Assembly: GCA_016872715.1 (NCBI GenBank)
Contig: VGZD01000001.1
Location: 58,578-122,577, forward strand
Direction of reading: 5' to 3'
Length of the DNA: 64,000 nucleotides
Source of the DNA: Planctomycetota bacterium
GTDB lineage: Bacteria; Planctomycetota; UBA1135; GCA-002686595
In this document: piece by piece, positions 1 through 8,679 of the stretch
How the letters are laid out: each line of letters starts with the position of its first letter
Position numbering within the stretch: the first letter of the stretch is position 1
Notes under the pieces: model-generated
What the model was told of the DNA's origin: nothing
The model's database searches: none
Seen by the model: only the letters and a program-made list of their open reading frames with translations
Translations under genes and position numbers: made by a program

Positions 1-1
1 G

Positions 2-115
2 CTGCGCGACTGCGCGCGACGCCTGCTCGGCAGCGAGCGGCGCGTCGTGGGCTGGTGCATGCCGGCGAAGGCCCCCTTGGCGCGCAAGTCCGCGCGCGGG
101 AGAGCGCGCCGTTGA
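2..115 (+). CDS. C-terminal end of an M16-peptidase-like protein (partial)
   Basis: Frame 2 is open from the window edge to a TGA at 113-115 and encodes 37 residues. The segment containing RRVVGW followed by a basic tail resembles the C-terminal end of M16 (insulinase/PqqL-like) zinc peptidases. The next gene, an M16 homologue without the zinc motif, overlaps its stop. Paired M16 subunits, one catalytic and one not, are commonly encoded side by side, so this is probably the catalytic partner. The assignment rests on a short tail and on context. The catalytic part lies outside the window. Confidence 0.45.
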   Translation: MRDCARRLLGSERRVVGWCMPAKAPLARKSARGRARR

Positions 116-1383
116 GGCCCGCACTCGCGGTTCACCTCGGCATCGAGCGCTTCACGCTGCGCTGCGGCGCGCGCCTGCTCGTGTCCGCACGTCCGGGCGC
201 GCCCGTCACGGCGATCCAGATGCACTTGCGCGGCGGCCACTCGCTCGACCCCGCCCGTCGCGAGGGCACCGCGCTGCTCGCCGGCGGCCTGCTCGACCAA
301 GGCACCGCCAAGCACAGCGAAGAGCAGATCGCCGATGCGCTCGAGACCCACGGCGGCACGCTCTCGGGCGAGTCGAACGGCGTCAGTGGCACGATCGCGG
401 CTCCGCACTGGAAGCTCTTGCTCGAGCTCTTCGGCGAGCTCGTCACCAGCCCGTCCTATCCGAGCACGGAGTTTCGCCGTCAGAAGACGCGCCTGCTCGA
501 TCGGCTCCTGCTCGAGCGCGACGATCCGCGCGCGCAGGGCGACCAGCTCTTTCGGCAGCTGGTGTTCGGCGATCACTGGCTAGGCAAGTCCGCCAGCGGC
601 ACGATCGAGAGCGTGGGGCGCATCGAGCGCGGTCACGTGCAGCGCTTCCATCGCGAGCATTGGCTCGCGCGCCGCGCCGTGATCGCGGTGTGCGGCGACG
701 TCGATCCGCAGGCCGTGCGCAGGGTGCTCGATCGTGCGCTCGCCAAGTGGACCGCGGGCGAGGACCTGCCCTATCCCGAGCTGGACCTGCCGCCGCTCGC
801 CCCGCGCAAGGGCGTGTTCCACGCCAAGCGCGAGCAGGTGCACGTGTTCCTCGGACACCTCGGCGTTCGCCGTTCGGATCCCGACTACCACGCACTGGTC
901 GTGATGGACCACGTGCTCGGCACGGGGCCGGGCTTCACGAATCGCGTCGCGATGCGACTGCGCGACGAGCTCGGGCTCGCCTACACGGTCAGCGCGAACA
1001 TTCACGGCTCCGCCGGCAGCTATCCGGGCACGTTCAAGGCCTACATCGGGACGAGCCCCGACAAGGTGCGCACCGCGATCGACGGTTTTCGCGCGGAAAT
1101 GCGGCGCTTGCAGGACGAGCGCGTCGGCGACGCGGAACTGTGCGTCGCGAAGGACTACGTCGTCGGCTCGTTTGCATTGTCGTTCCAGCGCGCGTCGCGG
1201 CGGGTCGAGTACATGATCGGCGCCGAGCGCTTCGCGCTGCCGGACGACAACCTCGAGAGCGCTCCGCGACTCTACGCGGCCGTGACTTCCGAGGACCTGC
1301 TGCGCGTCGCGCGCAAGCACCTGCATCCCGAACGCTGCTGCATCGTTGCCGCCGGTCCCGTGCGCGAGTCTGACTTCGGCTGA
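112..1383 (+). CDS. M16 family peptidase-like protein, probable non-catalytic subunit
   Basis: The protein has about 423 residues if it starts at the TTG at 112, which overlaps the upstream TGA in a TTGA junction. A GTG at 55 would add 19 residues but overlap the upstream gene by 61 bp. The fold is recognisable as two M16 domains: an N-terminal half with GTALLAGGLLDQGT and a C-terminal half containing VVMDHVLGTG and the RDELGLAYTV element typical of the family. In active M16 enzymes the first region reads HxxEH. Here the histidines and glutamate are absent, so it probably acts as the substrate-binding or structural partner of the upstream subunit. No signal peptide is evident at the chosen start. 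Confidence 0.8.
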   Translation: MRPALAVHLGIERFTLRCGARLLVSARPGAPVTAIQMHLRGGHSLDPARREGTALLAGGLLDQGTAKHSEEQIADALETHGGTLSGESNGVSGTIAAPHWKLLLELFGELVTSPSYPSTEFRRQKTRLLDRLLLERDDPRAQGDQLFRQLVFGDHWLGKSASGTIESVGRIERGHVQRFHREHWLARRAVIAVCGDVDPQAVRRVLDRALAKWTAGEDLPYPELDLPPLAPRKGVFHAKREQVHVFLGHLGVRRSDPDYHALVVMDHVLGTGPGFTNRVAMRLRDELGLAYTVSANIHGSAGSYPGTFKAYIGTSPDKVRTAIDGFRAEMRRLQDERVGDAELCVAKDYVVGSFALSFQRASRRVEYMIGAERFALPDDNLESAPRLYAAVTSEDLLRVARKHLHPERCCIVAAGPVRESDFG

Positions 1384-1535
1384 TCCGCGCCCGTCCGACC
1401 GCGCGAAATCGACTCGAGCGTGAACGGGCGCCCGGACGCGGCCGGGCGGAGCCAACTCGGCCGGAGCCTCGAGCGGAGAGTGCTCCAAGGCGCTGCGCGA
1501 GCGCAACGAGGCGCGCGCAGTATTCTCGTGCTCCC

Positions 1536-3404
1536 ATGTCGCGTCCCGCCGCGTTGCTCCTCCCGCTCCTCACCGCGCTCTTCGGGAGCGCCTGTGCCAC
1601 CATGTCCAACGCTACTGCCGCCCGTGCCATCGCGCGTGACCCGCACTCCCATGCCGAGCCGGAGCGCGTGCGCGTGAAACACGTCGCGCTCGACCTCACG
1701 CTCGACTTCGGCGCGCGGCGCGCGGAGGGGACGGCGCGCCTCGAGCTCGAGCGGCGCGACGCCGCGGCGCCGCTGGTACTCGATGCGGTCGCGCTCGACA
1801 TCACCGCCGTGATGGGCAGCTCGGGCGGAGCGCGACGGTTCAAGGTGGGGGAAGCGGATCCGACGAGGGGCTCGCGGTTGGAGATCGAGCTCTCGCCCCG
1901 CGACACGGCGGTCATCGTCCACTACCGCACGACCGAGGGCGCGCAGGCGATGCAGTGGCTCGAGCCAGAGCAGACCGCCGGCGGAAAGCAGCCGTTCCTG
2001 TTCACTCAGGGCCAGTCGATCCTCACGCGCAGTTGGATTCCGCTGCAGGACTCGCCGGGCGTGCGCGTGACCTACGAGGCGACGATCCGTGCGCCGGCCG
2101 GGCTCGTGGCGGTGATGAGCGCGGAACAACTCGGCCGCGGCGCGGACGGCGCGTGGCGCTTTGGCATGAGCGAGCCGATTCCGCCGTACCTGATCGCGCT
2201 CGCCTGCGGAGAGCTCGAATTCCGCGCGATTTCCAGCCGCACGGGCGTGTGGGCCGAGCCATCGGTGGTCGGACTCGCGCGCGAGGAGCTCGACGACACC
2301 GAGCGCATGGTGCAGCACGCGGAGGCACTCTTCGGGCCCTACCGCTGGGGGCGCTACGACCTGATCGTGCTGCCGCCGTCGTTCCCGTTCGGCGGCATGG
2401 AGAATCCGCGCCTGACCTTCGCGACGCCGACGATCCTCGCCGGTGATCGCTCGCTCGTCGGACTCGTCGCCCACGAGCTCGCTCACTCGTGGTCGGGCAA
2501 CCTCGTCACGAACGCGACTTGGCGCGACTTCTGGCTCAACGAGGGCTTCACCGTCTACTTCGAGCAGCGCATCATGGAGCGCGTCTTCGGAGCGGAGCGC
2601 AGCGCCATGGAGAAGGTGCTCGCGCGCCGCGACCTCGAGCTCGAGCTGGCCGAGCTCGCGCCGTGGCAGCAAGTGCTGCACTGCGATCTGGCGGGCCATC
2701 ATCCCGACGACGGCTTCAGCGCCGTGCCCTATGAGAAGGGCGCTCTGTTCTTGCGCCGCATCGAGCAGCTCGTCGGCCGCGACGAGTTCGATCGTTTCCT
2801 GCGCGGCTGGTTCGACGGACATGCCTTCGAGAGCGTCACGACCGAGGAGTTCCTCGTGTCGCTCGATCGCGAACTGCTCGCGCGCCACCCCGAGGCAGCC
2901 GCGCAGCTCGACCTGCAAGCTTGGTTGTACGCGCCGGGCTTGCCCTCCGATGCACCGCGCACCCAGTCCACGCTGCTCGCTGCCGTCGACCGCGAGGTCG
3001 AGCGCTGGAATGGCCAGACGAAGGCGAGCGAGCTCGACACGCACGGCTGGGTCACGCAGCAGTGGCTGCGCTTTCTCGATGCGCTGCCCGACGAGCTGCA
3101 CGTCACGCAGCTCGCCGAGCTCGATCGCACGTTCCGCTTCACTCAGTCGGGCAACAGCGAGATCCTGTGTGCTTGGCTCGTGATCTGCGCGCACAATCGC
3201 TACACGGCCGCGGACAAGGCGACGGCCGAGTTCCTGCTGCGGGTCGGGCGCCGCAAGTTCCTCAAGCCCCTCTACGCCGAGCTGGCGAAGACGCCCGGAG
3301 GGCTGAGGCGCGCCAAGGAGATCTACCTGATGGCTCGGCCGCGCTACCACGCGGTGGCGACGCGCACGCTCGATGAGCTACTCTCGTGGGGGAATGTGCG
3401 ATGA
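1536..3404 (+). CDS. M1 family zinc aminopeptidase (leukotriene A4 hydrolase-like)
   Basis: This 622-residue protein carries the hallmarks of M1 metallo-aminopeptidases. The exopeptidase motif GGMEN is at residues 286-290. The zinc site HELAH is at 313-317, with the third ligand Glu336 in NEGF. The catalytic tyrosine is Tyr399 in VPYEKG. The last 150 residues look like the helical C-terminal domain of leukotriene A4 hydrolase-type aminopeptidases (GRRKFLKPLYAEL). The N-terminus is hydrophobic and ends in GSACA, so it is probably exported, perhaps as a lipoprotein. It should remove N-terminal amino acids from peptides in the periplasm. The stop overlaps the ATG of the next small gene (ATGA), which indicates translational coupling. 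Confidence 0.9.
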   Translation: MSRPAALLLPLLTALFGSACATMSNATAARAIARDPHSHAEPERVRVKHVALDLTLDFGARRAEGTARLELERRDAAAPLVLDAVALDITAVMGSSGGARRFKVGEADPTRGSRLEIELSPRDTAVIVHYRTTEGAQAMQWLEPEQTAGGKQPFLFTQGQSILTRSWIPLQDSPGVRVTYEATIRAPAGLVAVMSAEQLGRGADGAWRFGMSEPIPPYLIALACGELEFRAISSRTGVWAEPSVVGLAREELDDTERMVQHAEALFGPYRWGRYDLIVLPPSFPFGGMENPRLTFATPTILAGDRSLVGLVAHELAHSWSGNLVTNATWRDFWLNEGFTVYFEQRIMERVFGAERSAMEKVLARRDLELELAELAPWQQVLHCDLAGHHPDDGFSAVPYEKGALFLRRIEQLVGRDEFDRFLRGWFDGHAFESVTTEEFLVSLDRELLARHPEAAAQLDLQAWLYAPGLPSDAPRTQSTLLAAVDREVERWNGQTKASELDTHGWVTQQWLRFLDALPDELHVTQLAELDRTFRFTQSGNSEILCAWLVICAHNRYTAADKATAEFLLRVGRRKFLKPLYAELAKTPGGLRRAKEIYLMARPRYHAVATRTLDELLSWGNVR

Positions 3405-3598
3405 AGCGCGTCTGGGAATACAAGGGCGTGGCGTTCGAGAGCGACGGCGTCTTCGAGGCGTCGTTCGATCGCCGCGCGCTCGAGCAGAAGCTCAATGCGC
3501 TCGGCCACGAGGGCTGGGACCTCGTCAGCCTGATCGCCACGGCCGACTCCGGCGGCGAGACGGGCGGCCTGCTCGCGGTGCTCGAGCGCGAAGCCTGA
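3401..3598 (+). CDS. Small DUF4177-like protein
   Basis: A 65-residue protein starting at the ATG at 3401, which overlaps the stop of the aminopeptidase gene. A GTG at 3386 in the same frame is less likely because it lies inside the upstream gene. The pattern WEYKGVAF, then LNALGHEGWDLVSLIA, then a short beta-strand tail matches the small DUF4177 family, whose function is unknown. The coupling suggests co-expression with the aminopeptidase. No export signal or membrane segment is visible. Confidence 0.75.
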   Translation: MKRVWEYKGVAFESDGVFEASFDRRALEQKLNALGHEGWDLVSLIATADSGGETGGLLAVLEREA

Positions 3599-3605
3599 GC
3601 GCGCG

Positions 3606-4607
3606 CTACTTCAGGCGCGCGAGCTTCGTGATGCGCCCGAGGTAGTTCCAGTCGAGCACGTACACGTCGCCGTTGGGCGCGATGTGCGCGCAGTGGGGCG
3701 AGAGAAACTCGCCGTCCTTCCACTGTTCGCGCGGGATGCCATTCTGCGCGCGCTTCGCGGGGTCGGGGTTGTCGCCAAGGTGGGCGAGCACCTCGAGCTT
3801 GCGGTTCATCACGGTGATGCGGCCCGCGAGGTCGGCGATCACCGTGCGATCGCCCTGTTGGTGCAGGTGGCAAGGCCGTCGCACGTCCGTGGCGACGACT
3901 CCGAGCGGCTGGCCGTCGAGTGAGAACGCCTGCACGCGCTGGTTCTCGCGGTCGGCGACGAGCAGCACCGGGTCCTTGCCGCTCGCGTCGATCCAGATGC
4001 CGTGCGGCGTGCGCAGTTTTCCGAGCTCGCTGCCCGGACCTCCAAACGTGCGCACGTAGTTGCGCTCACGGTCGTACTGGTGGATGTACGAGCGCCCGTA
4101 CCCGTCGGCGACGTAGAGCGTGCCGTCGGCCGCGACCGCGACGCTCGTCGGCGCGTACTGCCCCGCGTGCTCGTAGACCTTGGCTTGTTCGGGCCACGGC
4201 AGCGTCCACAGGATTTCGCCATCGAGCGTGCTCTTGTGCACCTCGTGGCGTCCGGTGTGCGCGAGGTACAGGAACTCGCCGTCGCCTTCCCTGACGAGGC
4301 ACATGCCGTGCAAACCGCCCGCGAGCTCCTTGCCCCAGCTCTTCACGAACGTCCCGTCCGCCTCGAACACGATCACGGCGTGTTCCGTATCGGTGTTGAG
4401 GTACACGCGTCCCTTCGAGTCGACGACCACGCAGCCGTGCGTGTTGCCCAAGCTCATGCCGTCGGGCAGCTTGCCCCAGCCCGGCTTCCATTCGTAGCTG
4501 ACGTGCTCGCTCGAGAGCACGACGCGCTCGTCCCGCGGCGCGCGCGAGGCGGCCAGTGCGAGCAGGGCGGAGCATGCGACGGCGAGGGCGAGGCGCGGGT
4601 GCTTCAT
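3606..4607 (-). CDS. Secreted NHL-repeat beta-propeller protein
   Basis: A 333-residue protein starting at the ATG at 4607 with an N-terminal signal peptide (hydrophobic stretch ALAVACSALLALAAS). The rest is a series of NHL-type blades, for example GTLYVADGYGRSYIHQYD, LLVADRENQRVQAFSLDG and GDVYVLDWNYLGRITKL. The family includes the peptidyl-amidoglycolate lyase-like and 6-bladed NHL proteins often found exported in Planctomycetota. Substrate and partner cannot be told from the sequence, so an enzymatic role is not claimed. It is convergent with the DUF4177 gene (7 bp between stops) and divergent from the HAD gene. Confidence 0.82.
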   Translation of the reverse strand: MKHPRLALAVACSALLALAASRAPRDERVVLSSEHVSYEWKPGWGKLPDGMSLGNTHGCVVVDSKGRVYLNTDTEHAVIVFEADGTFVKSWGKELAGGLHGMCLVREGDGEFLYLAHTGRHEVHKSTLDGEILWTLPWPEQAKVYEHAGQYAPTSVAVAADGTLYVADGYGRSYIHQYDRERNYVRTFGGPGSELGKLRTPHGIWIDASGKDPVLLVADRENQRVQAFSLDGQPLGVVATDVRRPCHLHQQGDRTVIADLAGRITVMNRKLEVLAHLGDNPDPAKRAQNGIPREQWKDGEFLSPHCAHIAPNGDVYVLDWNYLGRITKLARLK

Positions 4608-4684
4608 GTGCGCAGGCTACCAGCGCGCCGCGTCCCCGCGCGCGGGTTGACGTTGCCGCGGCGCGCCCCGATGCTCGTCCCGCG

Positions 4685-5332
4685 ATGGCCCCGCCGCTCG
4701 ACACGGTCCTGTTCGACCTCGATGGCACGCTGATCGACTCGATCGAGCTCATTCGCCAGAGCTACGTGTACACCCTCGAGGCCCACGGCTTGGCGCAGTC
4801 CGATCCGGCCTTCTGGCTCGCGGGGCTCGGCCGCCCGCTGCGCTGGCAGTTTGCGCAGTTCACCTCCGATCCGGCCGAGATCGAACGCATGATCGCGACC
4901 TACCGCGTCCACAACCGCGCGCACCACGACGCCCTCGTCTCCGCCTTCCCCGGCGCCGTCGAGGCCGTGGCCGAGCTCCACGCCCGCGGCCTGCGGCTGG
5001 GGATCGTCACGAGCAAGATGCGCGACGGCGCCTACCGCGGCCTGCGCTCGTGCGGCTTTCGCGACCAGTGGTTCAGCGCCGTGATCGGCGCCGACGACGT
5101 CAGCGAGCACAAGCCGCACCCCGAGCCCGTCGAACGCGCGCTCGCCCGCCTCGGGAGCCAAGCCGCGCGCTCCGTGATGGTCGGCGACTCGCCCCACGAC
5201 CTCTCCTCCGGCCGCTCCGCCGGCACCCGCACCGCCGCCGTCGCCTGGGGCCCCTTCCCGCACGCCACCCTGCGCGCCACCGCCCCCGATCACTGGCTCG
5301 CCACCCCCGCCGACATCGCCACCCTCGCCTGA
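4685..5332 (+). CDS. HAD-superfamily hydrolase, phosphoglycolate phosphatase-like
   Basis: A 215-residue protein from the ATG at 4685. The frame is open further upstream, but that part overlaps the divergent NHL gene. All HAD motifs are visible: motif I DLDGTLIDS near the N-terminus, motif II IVTSK, the motif III lysine in EHKPHPEP, and motif IV VGDSPHD. The cap inserted after motif I is helical as in subclass I (Gph, PpaX and beta-phosphoglucomutase types). It should dephosphorylate a small phosphorylated metabolite in the cytoplasm. The exact substrate is not determinable. Confidence 0.85.
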   Translation: MAPPLDTVLFDLDGTLIDSIELIRQSYVYTLEAHGLAQSDPAFWLAGLGRPLRWQFAQFTSDPAEIERMIATYRVHNRAHHDALVSAFPGAVEAVAELHARGLRLGIVTSKMRDGAYRGLRSCGFRDQWFSAVIGADDVSEHKPHPEPVERALARLGSQAARSVMVGDSPHDLSSGRSAGTRTAAVAWGPFPHATLRATAPDHWLATPADIATLA

Positions 5333-5360
5333 CACGCCCCCAACTCGACGCCTCGACTGT

Positions 5361-5412
5361 TCGACGCGACGGCTCGACGCGACGGCTCGACGCGACGGCT
5401 CGACGCGACGGC
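5361..5412. repeat. 13-bp tandem repeat, four copies
   Basis: Four exact copies of tcgacgcgacggc lie just downstream of the HAD gene. No reading frame uses them. They belong to the set of short tandem repeats scattered through the intergenic DNA of this window. Confidence 0.9.
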
Positions 5413-5519
5413 TCGCCGGTAGGGGATCCCCCGAGGACGAGCGCAGCGAGTCCGCTGGCTGAAGCTCGCCGCAACAACGCCTTCGAGTTCAGGCTCGGCC
5501 CTGTGAGTAGGCGAATGAG

Positions 5520-5554
5520 AAAAACACAGCGGGCGGCCCGTGTGGACCGCCCGC
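5520..5554 (-). terminator. Intrinsic terminator of the secreted P-domain gene
   Basis: On the minus strand a GC-rich hairpin (arms at 5529-5536 and 5547-5554, extended by two pairs across a T-G position) is followed by TGTGTTTTT. The T-G position would be a C-A mismatch on the plus strand, so the hairpin is better formed in minus-strand RNA. It lies about 480 bp past the stop of the gene at 6031, because two 213-bp repeat units stand between them. Confidence 0.75.
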
Positions 5555-5721
5555 CGTGGTGGGGACTTCACCGGCTGGTGCCGGTGGTTCCGCGATCGTT
5601 CAGCTCACGGAACGTAAGTCATCTCGAGACCGTTGGAGAGGTTCGTCGACTTGCCAGCCGGCGGGTCGCGGAAGGTAAGTCCGTCTTTTTCTGGCCGCTG
5701 CCTTGTTTCTCCTGCGGCCAG

Positions 5722-5755
5722 AAAAAGCTCAGGAGACGCCTTGGCGTCTCCTGAG
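5722..5755 (-). terminator. Palindromic terminator-like hairpin, repeat unit 1
   Basis: On the minus strand a hairpin with 13-bp arms (5728-5740 and 5743-5755, 2-base centre) runs directly into CTTTTTC, the layout of a rho-independent terminator. It is part of the 213-bp unit, and an identical copy stands at 5935-5968. Confidence 0.7.
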
Positions 5756-5934
5756 AGGAAGGCCCCCAAGCCGCGCCTTAGCGCGGCGCGGCTGAGGTGG
5801 TTCCGCGATCGTTCAGATCACGGAACGTAAGTCATCTCGAGGCCGTTGGAGAGGTTCGTCGACTTGCCGGCCGGCGGGTCGCGGAAGGTAAGTCCGTCTT
5901 TTTCTGGCCGCTGCCTTGTTTCTCCTGCGGCCAG

Positions 5935-5968
5935 AAAAAGCTCAGGAGACGCCTTGGCGTCTCCTGAG
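5935..5968 (-). terminator. Palindromic terminator-like hairpin, repeat unit 2
   Basis: Same structure as at 5722-5755. It is the first strong hairpin after the stop of the secreted protein gene at 6031, about 60 bp downstream on the minus strand, so it may now serve as that gene's terminator. Confidence 0.7.
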
Positions 5969-6030
5969 AGGAAGGCCCCCAAGCCGCGCCTTAGCGCGGC
6001 GCGGCTGAGGTGGTTCCGCGATCGTTCAGA

Positions 6031-8391
6031 TCACGGAACGTAAGTCATCTCGAGACCGTTGGAGAGGTTCGTCGACTTGCCGGCCGGCGGGTCGCGGAAC
6101 CACGCTTGGGCCTGAGCAAGGCTACCCGCGGCCCACGGGTTGCCGAGGGCCGTCGGGTTGGCGGCTTGGAAAGCGTTCCAATCCAGCGTGAGCAAGCCGT
6201 CGCAGGCGGCGACGGTGCCGCCGGAGTTCTGCGTCGTCGTGCGTTGGGTCGGAGCCTTCACGCACAGGAAGCTGCTGGCGTTCCACGGCGCGGCCTGACG
6301 GCCCGAGATCGAGTAGAAGATCAGGCCCGACTTCTGGCCTTCGACGTTCGACACGTTGATGGTGCAGGGCACCGCAGCCGTGACGCTCGGGTTGGCCGTG
6401 GCCGAGATCGAAGCGTTGCAGCCGTTCGTCGTCGTGCCAGCGGTGCAGTACGCGACCGGGAGCGCCGGGCCGGTGTCGAAGCAGATCTTCCAGTCGTCGA
6501 GCTGGCCCGTGTCACCGCCGACCCAGTCATAGATCGTCAGTTCCCAGATGCCGCTCGAGACCGGGATCGCGCCCAGCGGCGTGTTGTCGACGAGGCTAGT
6601 GCCCGTCGGCCACGCGCTCGCGCCCGTGCCGAAGTGCTGAATGTAGTCACCCGGCGGAATGTCACCGGAGGCCGGGCAGGCCGGCCAAGCGGGAGCCGCT
6701 TCGTAGATCGAGTAGATGCCGTTCAGGTCGCACCCGCCGTCAGGACGGCACATGACGTTGTGCAACGTGCCAGTGGGGGTCTTGAGGACAACCTGAAGGT
6801 CGTTGATCCAGGTGTGCTGGACGGTGCTGAAGTTCAGCTCGACCTTGACGATCTGCGTCGCGCCCGGGGGCAGCGTGACGTTGTAGCTGCTGACGTACGG
6901 CGAAGGCGGGAAGGTCGTCGGGAAGAACGTACCCGTGCCGCCACCCGTACCCGATGCCGGGACCAGACCCACGAACGTGCCGTTGGCGACGCAGTTCGAC
7001 GACGGCACGGCGCCGAGGTCGTTGAACGTGCGCGCGAGAGCGTAGGCGCTGAAGACCGTGTTGCCGACGTACTTCGCGCGGACCGTCCACAGGTGGGCAC
7101 CCGGCGTCGAGGCCGAGAACACGTAGCTGTTTGTGGTGACCGGGTACACGGTGCCGTCGATGTCCACGTCATAGCCCGAGGCCGTGGTGATGTTGTTCCA
7201 CGTCAGGGTGACGACGGGGCCGAAGATGAACGAGCCGTCCGCCGGCGTAGCCAGCGTCGGGACCGTCGGTCCGAGGTCGTTGAACACGCGCGCGGCCGAG
7301 TAGTTGCCGACGAGCGGGATCGTCGCCCAGTTGGCGCGCACCTTCCAAGTGTGCGATCCGGTGGCCGAGGTGTAGACGAAGCTGGGGACGGTCGTGTTGT
7401 AGGTGATGGTGTCGACATCGACGTCATAGCTCGTCGCACCGGCGACCGCGCCCCAGGTCAAGGTGATGAGGGGGCCGTTGACGTTCGCGTTGTTCGCCGG
7501 AGCCGTCAGGGCCGGAACGGCCGTGCCGGAGACGGTGAACGTGCGCGAGGCCGAGAACGCACCGTTGCCCGCGCCGTTCTTTGCGCGGACGCGCCAAGAG
7601 TGGGCGCCGAGGGCAACCTGCGCCGGGTAGGGGCTGGCGACGACGCTGATGAGCGTGCCGTCGAGCTCGACGTCGTAGCCCGTCGCGCAAGCCACGGCGT
7701 TCCACGTCAGGTTGACGAACGGGCCCGTCACCGTCGCGGCGTTGGCCGGAGCGGTGAGCGCGGGGGCCGCGGCCGGCGTAGCCGTCGGAACCGGCGGCGT
7801 GCCGAAGCAGAGGTCCCAGCTCGTGATGGAGCCGATGTCGCCACCGACCCAGTCATAGCCGATCAGGTTCCACGTTCCGGTGGCGGCCGGAATCGTCGAC
7901 ATGACCGTGTTGGTGATGCCGAGGTTGCCGTTCGGCCAGGTGCCGAAGTTCTGGTCGTACATTCCCGAGGCGATCGGACCCGTGCAGGGCGTGACCGTCG
8001 CGGTGCCGCCGGTGCAGGGCGGAACGAAGGTGTAATCGCCGGCGTAGTCGCAGGCGCCGCCTTGGCGGTTGAACACGTTGAACTTGTTGCCCGCGGGATC
8101 CTGCAGGATCCACTGGACGTCGCCGGTGTACGTGTGTGTCGCGCCGACGATCTTGACCGAGGTGACGTGCGTCGCGCCCGAGGGGATCGACGTGACGGTC
8201 AGCGGCACCGTCATCGGGAACGACGGGGCGACCGTCGGGTAGGTGCCGTTGCCGGTGCCGGACGTCGGCACGTTGCCGCCGTTGCCGGCGCCGATTTCGC
8301 AGCCGATCGTCTGTGCGTTGGCGCCCGCGGCGAGCGCGAGCGTCACCGCTGCGACACCGAGGCCACGCTGGAAGAAGTTGTGGAAGGACAT
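6031..8391 (-). CDS. Secreted multidomain protein: two P-domain-like modules, three fibronectin-like repeats, shared C-terminal domain
   Basis: A 786-residue protein starting at the ATG at 8391, preceded by AGGAG about 10 bases upstream. The open frame extends further, but the residues from 8391 begin a clean signal peptide (VAAVTLALAAGANAQ). Order: a proprotein-convertase-P-like beta module at about 28-180 (GTWNLIGYDWVGGDIGSI), three repeats of about 95 residues each with TAPAN or ATPAD and LTW then GYDV (fibronectin III-like), a second P-like module (GIWELTIYDWVGGDTGQL), and a C-terminal domain of about 135 residues with TTTNGCNAS, FLCVKAP, QRTTT and AWFRDPPAG ending in LSNGLEMTYVP. No catalytic domain is seen, so it is probably an adhesin or matrix protein. 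Its 3' end is duplicated downstream. Confidence 0.85.
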   Translation of the reverse strand: MSFHNFFQRGLGVAAVTLALAAGANAQTIGCEIGAGNGGNVPTSGTGNGTYPTVAPSFPMTVPLTVTSIPSGATHVTSVKIVGATHTYTGDVQWILQDPAGNKFNVFNRQGGACDYAGDYTFVPPCTGGTATVTPCTGPIASGMYDQNFGTWPNGNLGITNTVMSTIPAATGTWNLIGYDWVGGDIGSITSWDLCFGTPPVPTATPAAAPALTAPANAATVTGPFVNLTWNAVACATGYDVELDGTLISVVASPYPAQVALGAHSWRVRAKNGAGNGAFSASRTFTVSGTAVPALTAPANNANVNGPLITLTWGAVAGATSYDVDVDTITYNTTVPSFVYTSATGSHTWKVRANWATIPLVGNYSAARVFNDLGPTVPTLATPADGSFIFGPVVTLTWNNITTASGYDVDIDGTVYPVTTNSYVFSASTPGAHLWTVRAKYVGNTVFSAYALARTFNDLGAVPSSNCVANGTFVGLVPASGTGGGTGTFFPTTFPPSPYVSSYNVTLPPGATQIVKVELNFSTVQHTWINDLQVVLKTPTGTLHNVMCRPDGGCDLNGIYSIYEAAPAWPACPASGDIPPGDYIQHFGTGASAWPTGTSLVDNTPLGAIPVSSGIWELTIYDWVGGDTGQLDDWKICFDTGPALPVAYCTAGTTTNGCNASISATANPSVTAAVPCTINVSNVEGQKSGLIFYSISGRQAAPWNASSFLCVKAPTQRTTTQNSGGTVAACDGLLTLDWNAFQAANPTALGNPWAAGSLAQAQAWFRDPPAGKSTNLSNGLEMTYVP

Positions 8392-8679
8392 GGCGAGAGA
8401 GCTCCTGAGTTGCTCCAAGGGAGAGGGTGGACCGTCGGCCCGAACAGCACGGCGGAGCAGGCTGCACCATGGTGCGCAGGCTACTTCCTCCAAAAGTACT
8501 CCCTCGAGCGCGTCTTGGGGAGACGGGTCGCGGGCAAAAAAAGGCCGTCGGTCGTCTGAAAGTTGGGCGCGGGCCACGGGTGGGAGCTCCGCGGCGGCCC
8601 GCCCGACGGGAAGGGGCGCGCGTCGGGGTGGCGAGCGTCGGGGGGCCAGCGGGCGGAAACCGGTCAGGCGCTCGGGTTC

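Larger units (their letters stand above)
5588..6104. repeat. 213-bp direct repeats carrying copies of the 3' end of the neighbouring gene
   Basis: Two complete 213-bp units (5588-5800 and 5801-6013) and a partial third (6014 to about 6104) occur head to tail. The first roughly 90 bp of each unit, read on the minus strand, is the last two dozen codons and stop of the secreted protein gene that ends at 6031. The third copy is the real gene end. The remaining roughly 120 bp of each complete unit contains three palindromes: a 14-bp-arm hairpin (5898-5911 with 5927-5940 in unit two), a 13-bp-arm hairpin at 5941-5968, and a GC-rich one next to it. The copies differ at only a few positions. A related palindrome pair stands near 31117-31192, also next to a gene for the same protein family. 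Confidence 0.92.

Noticed and set aside
5633..6043. Two identical 65-residue plus-strand open frames at 5633-5830 and 5846-6043
   Set aside because: They are produced by the 213-bp repeat read on the strand opposite to the duplicated gene end and show no protein features.
5588..6104. Diversity-generating retroelement (template and variable repeat at a gene 3' end with hairpins)
   Set aside because: The copies differ at only a few positions, the changes are not restricted to adenines, and no reverse transcriptase is in the window.
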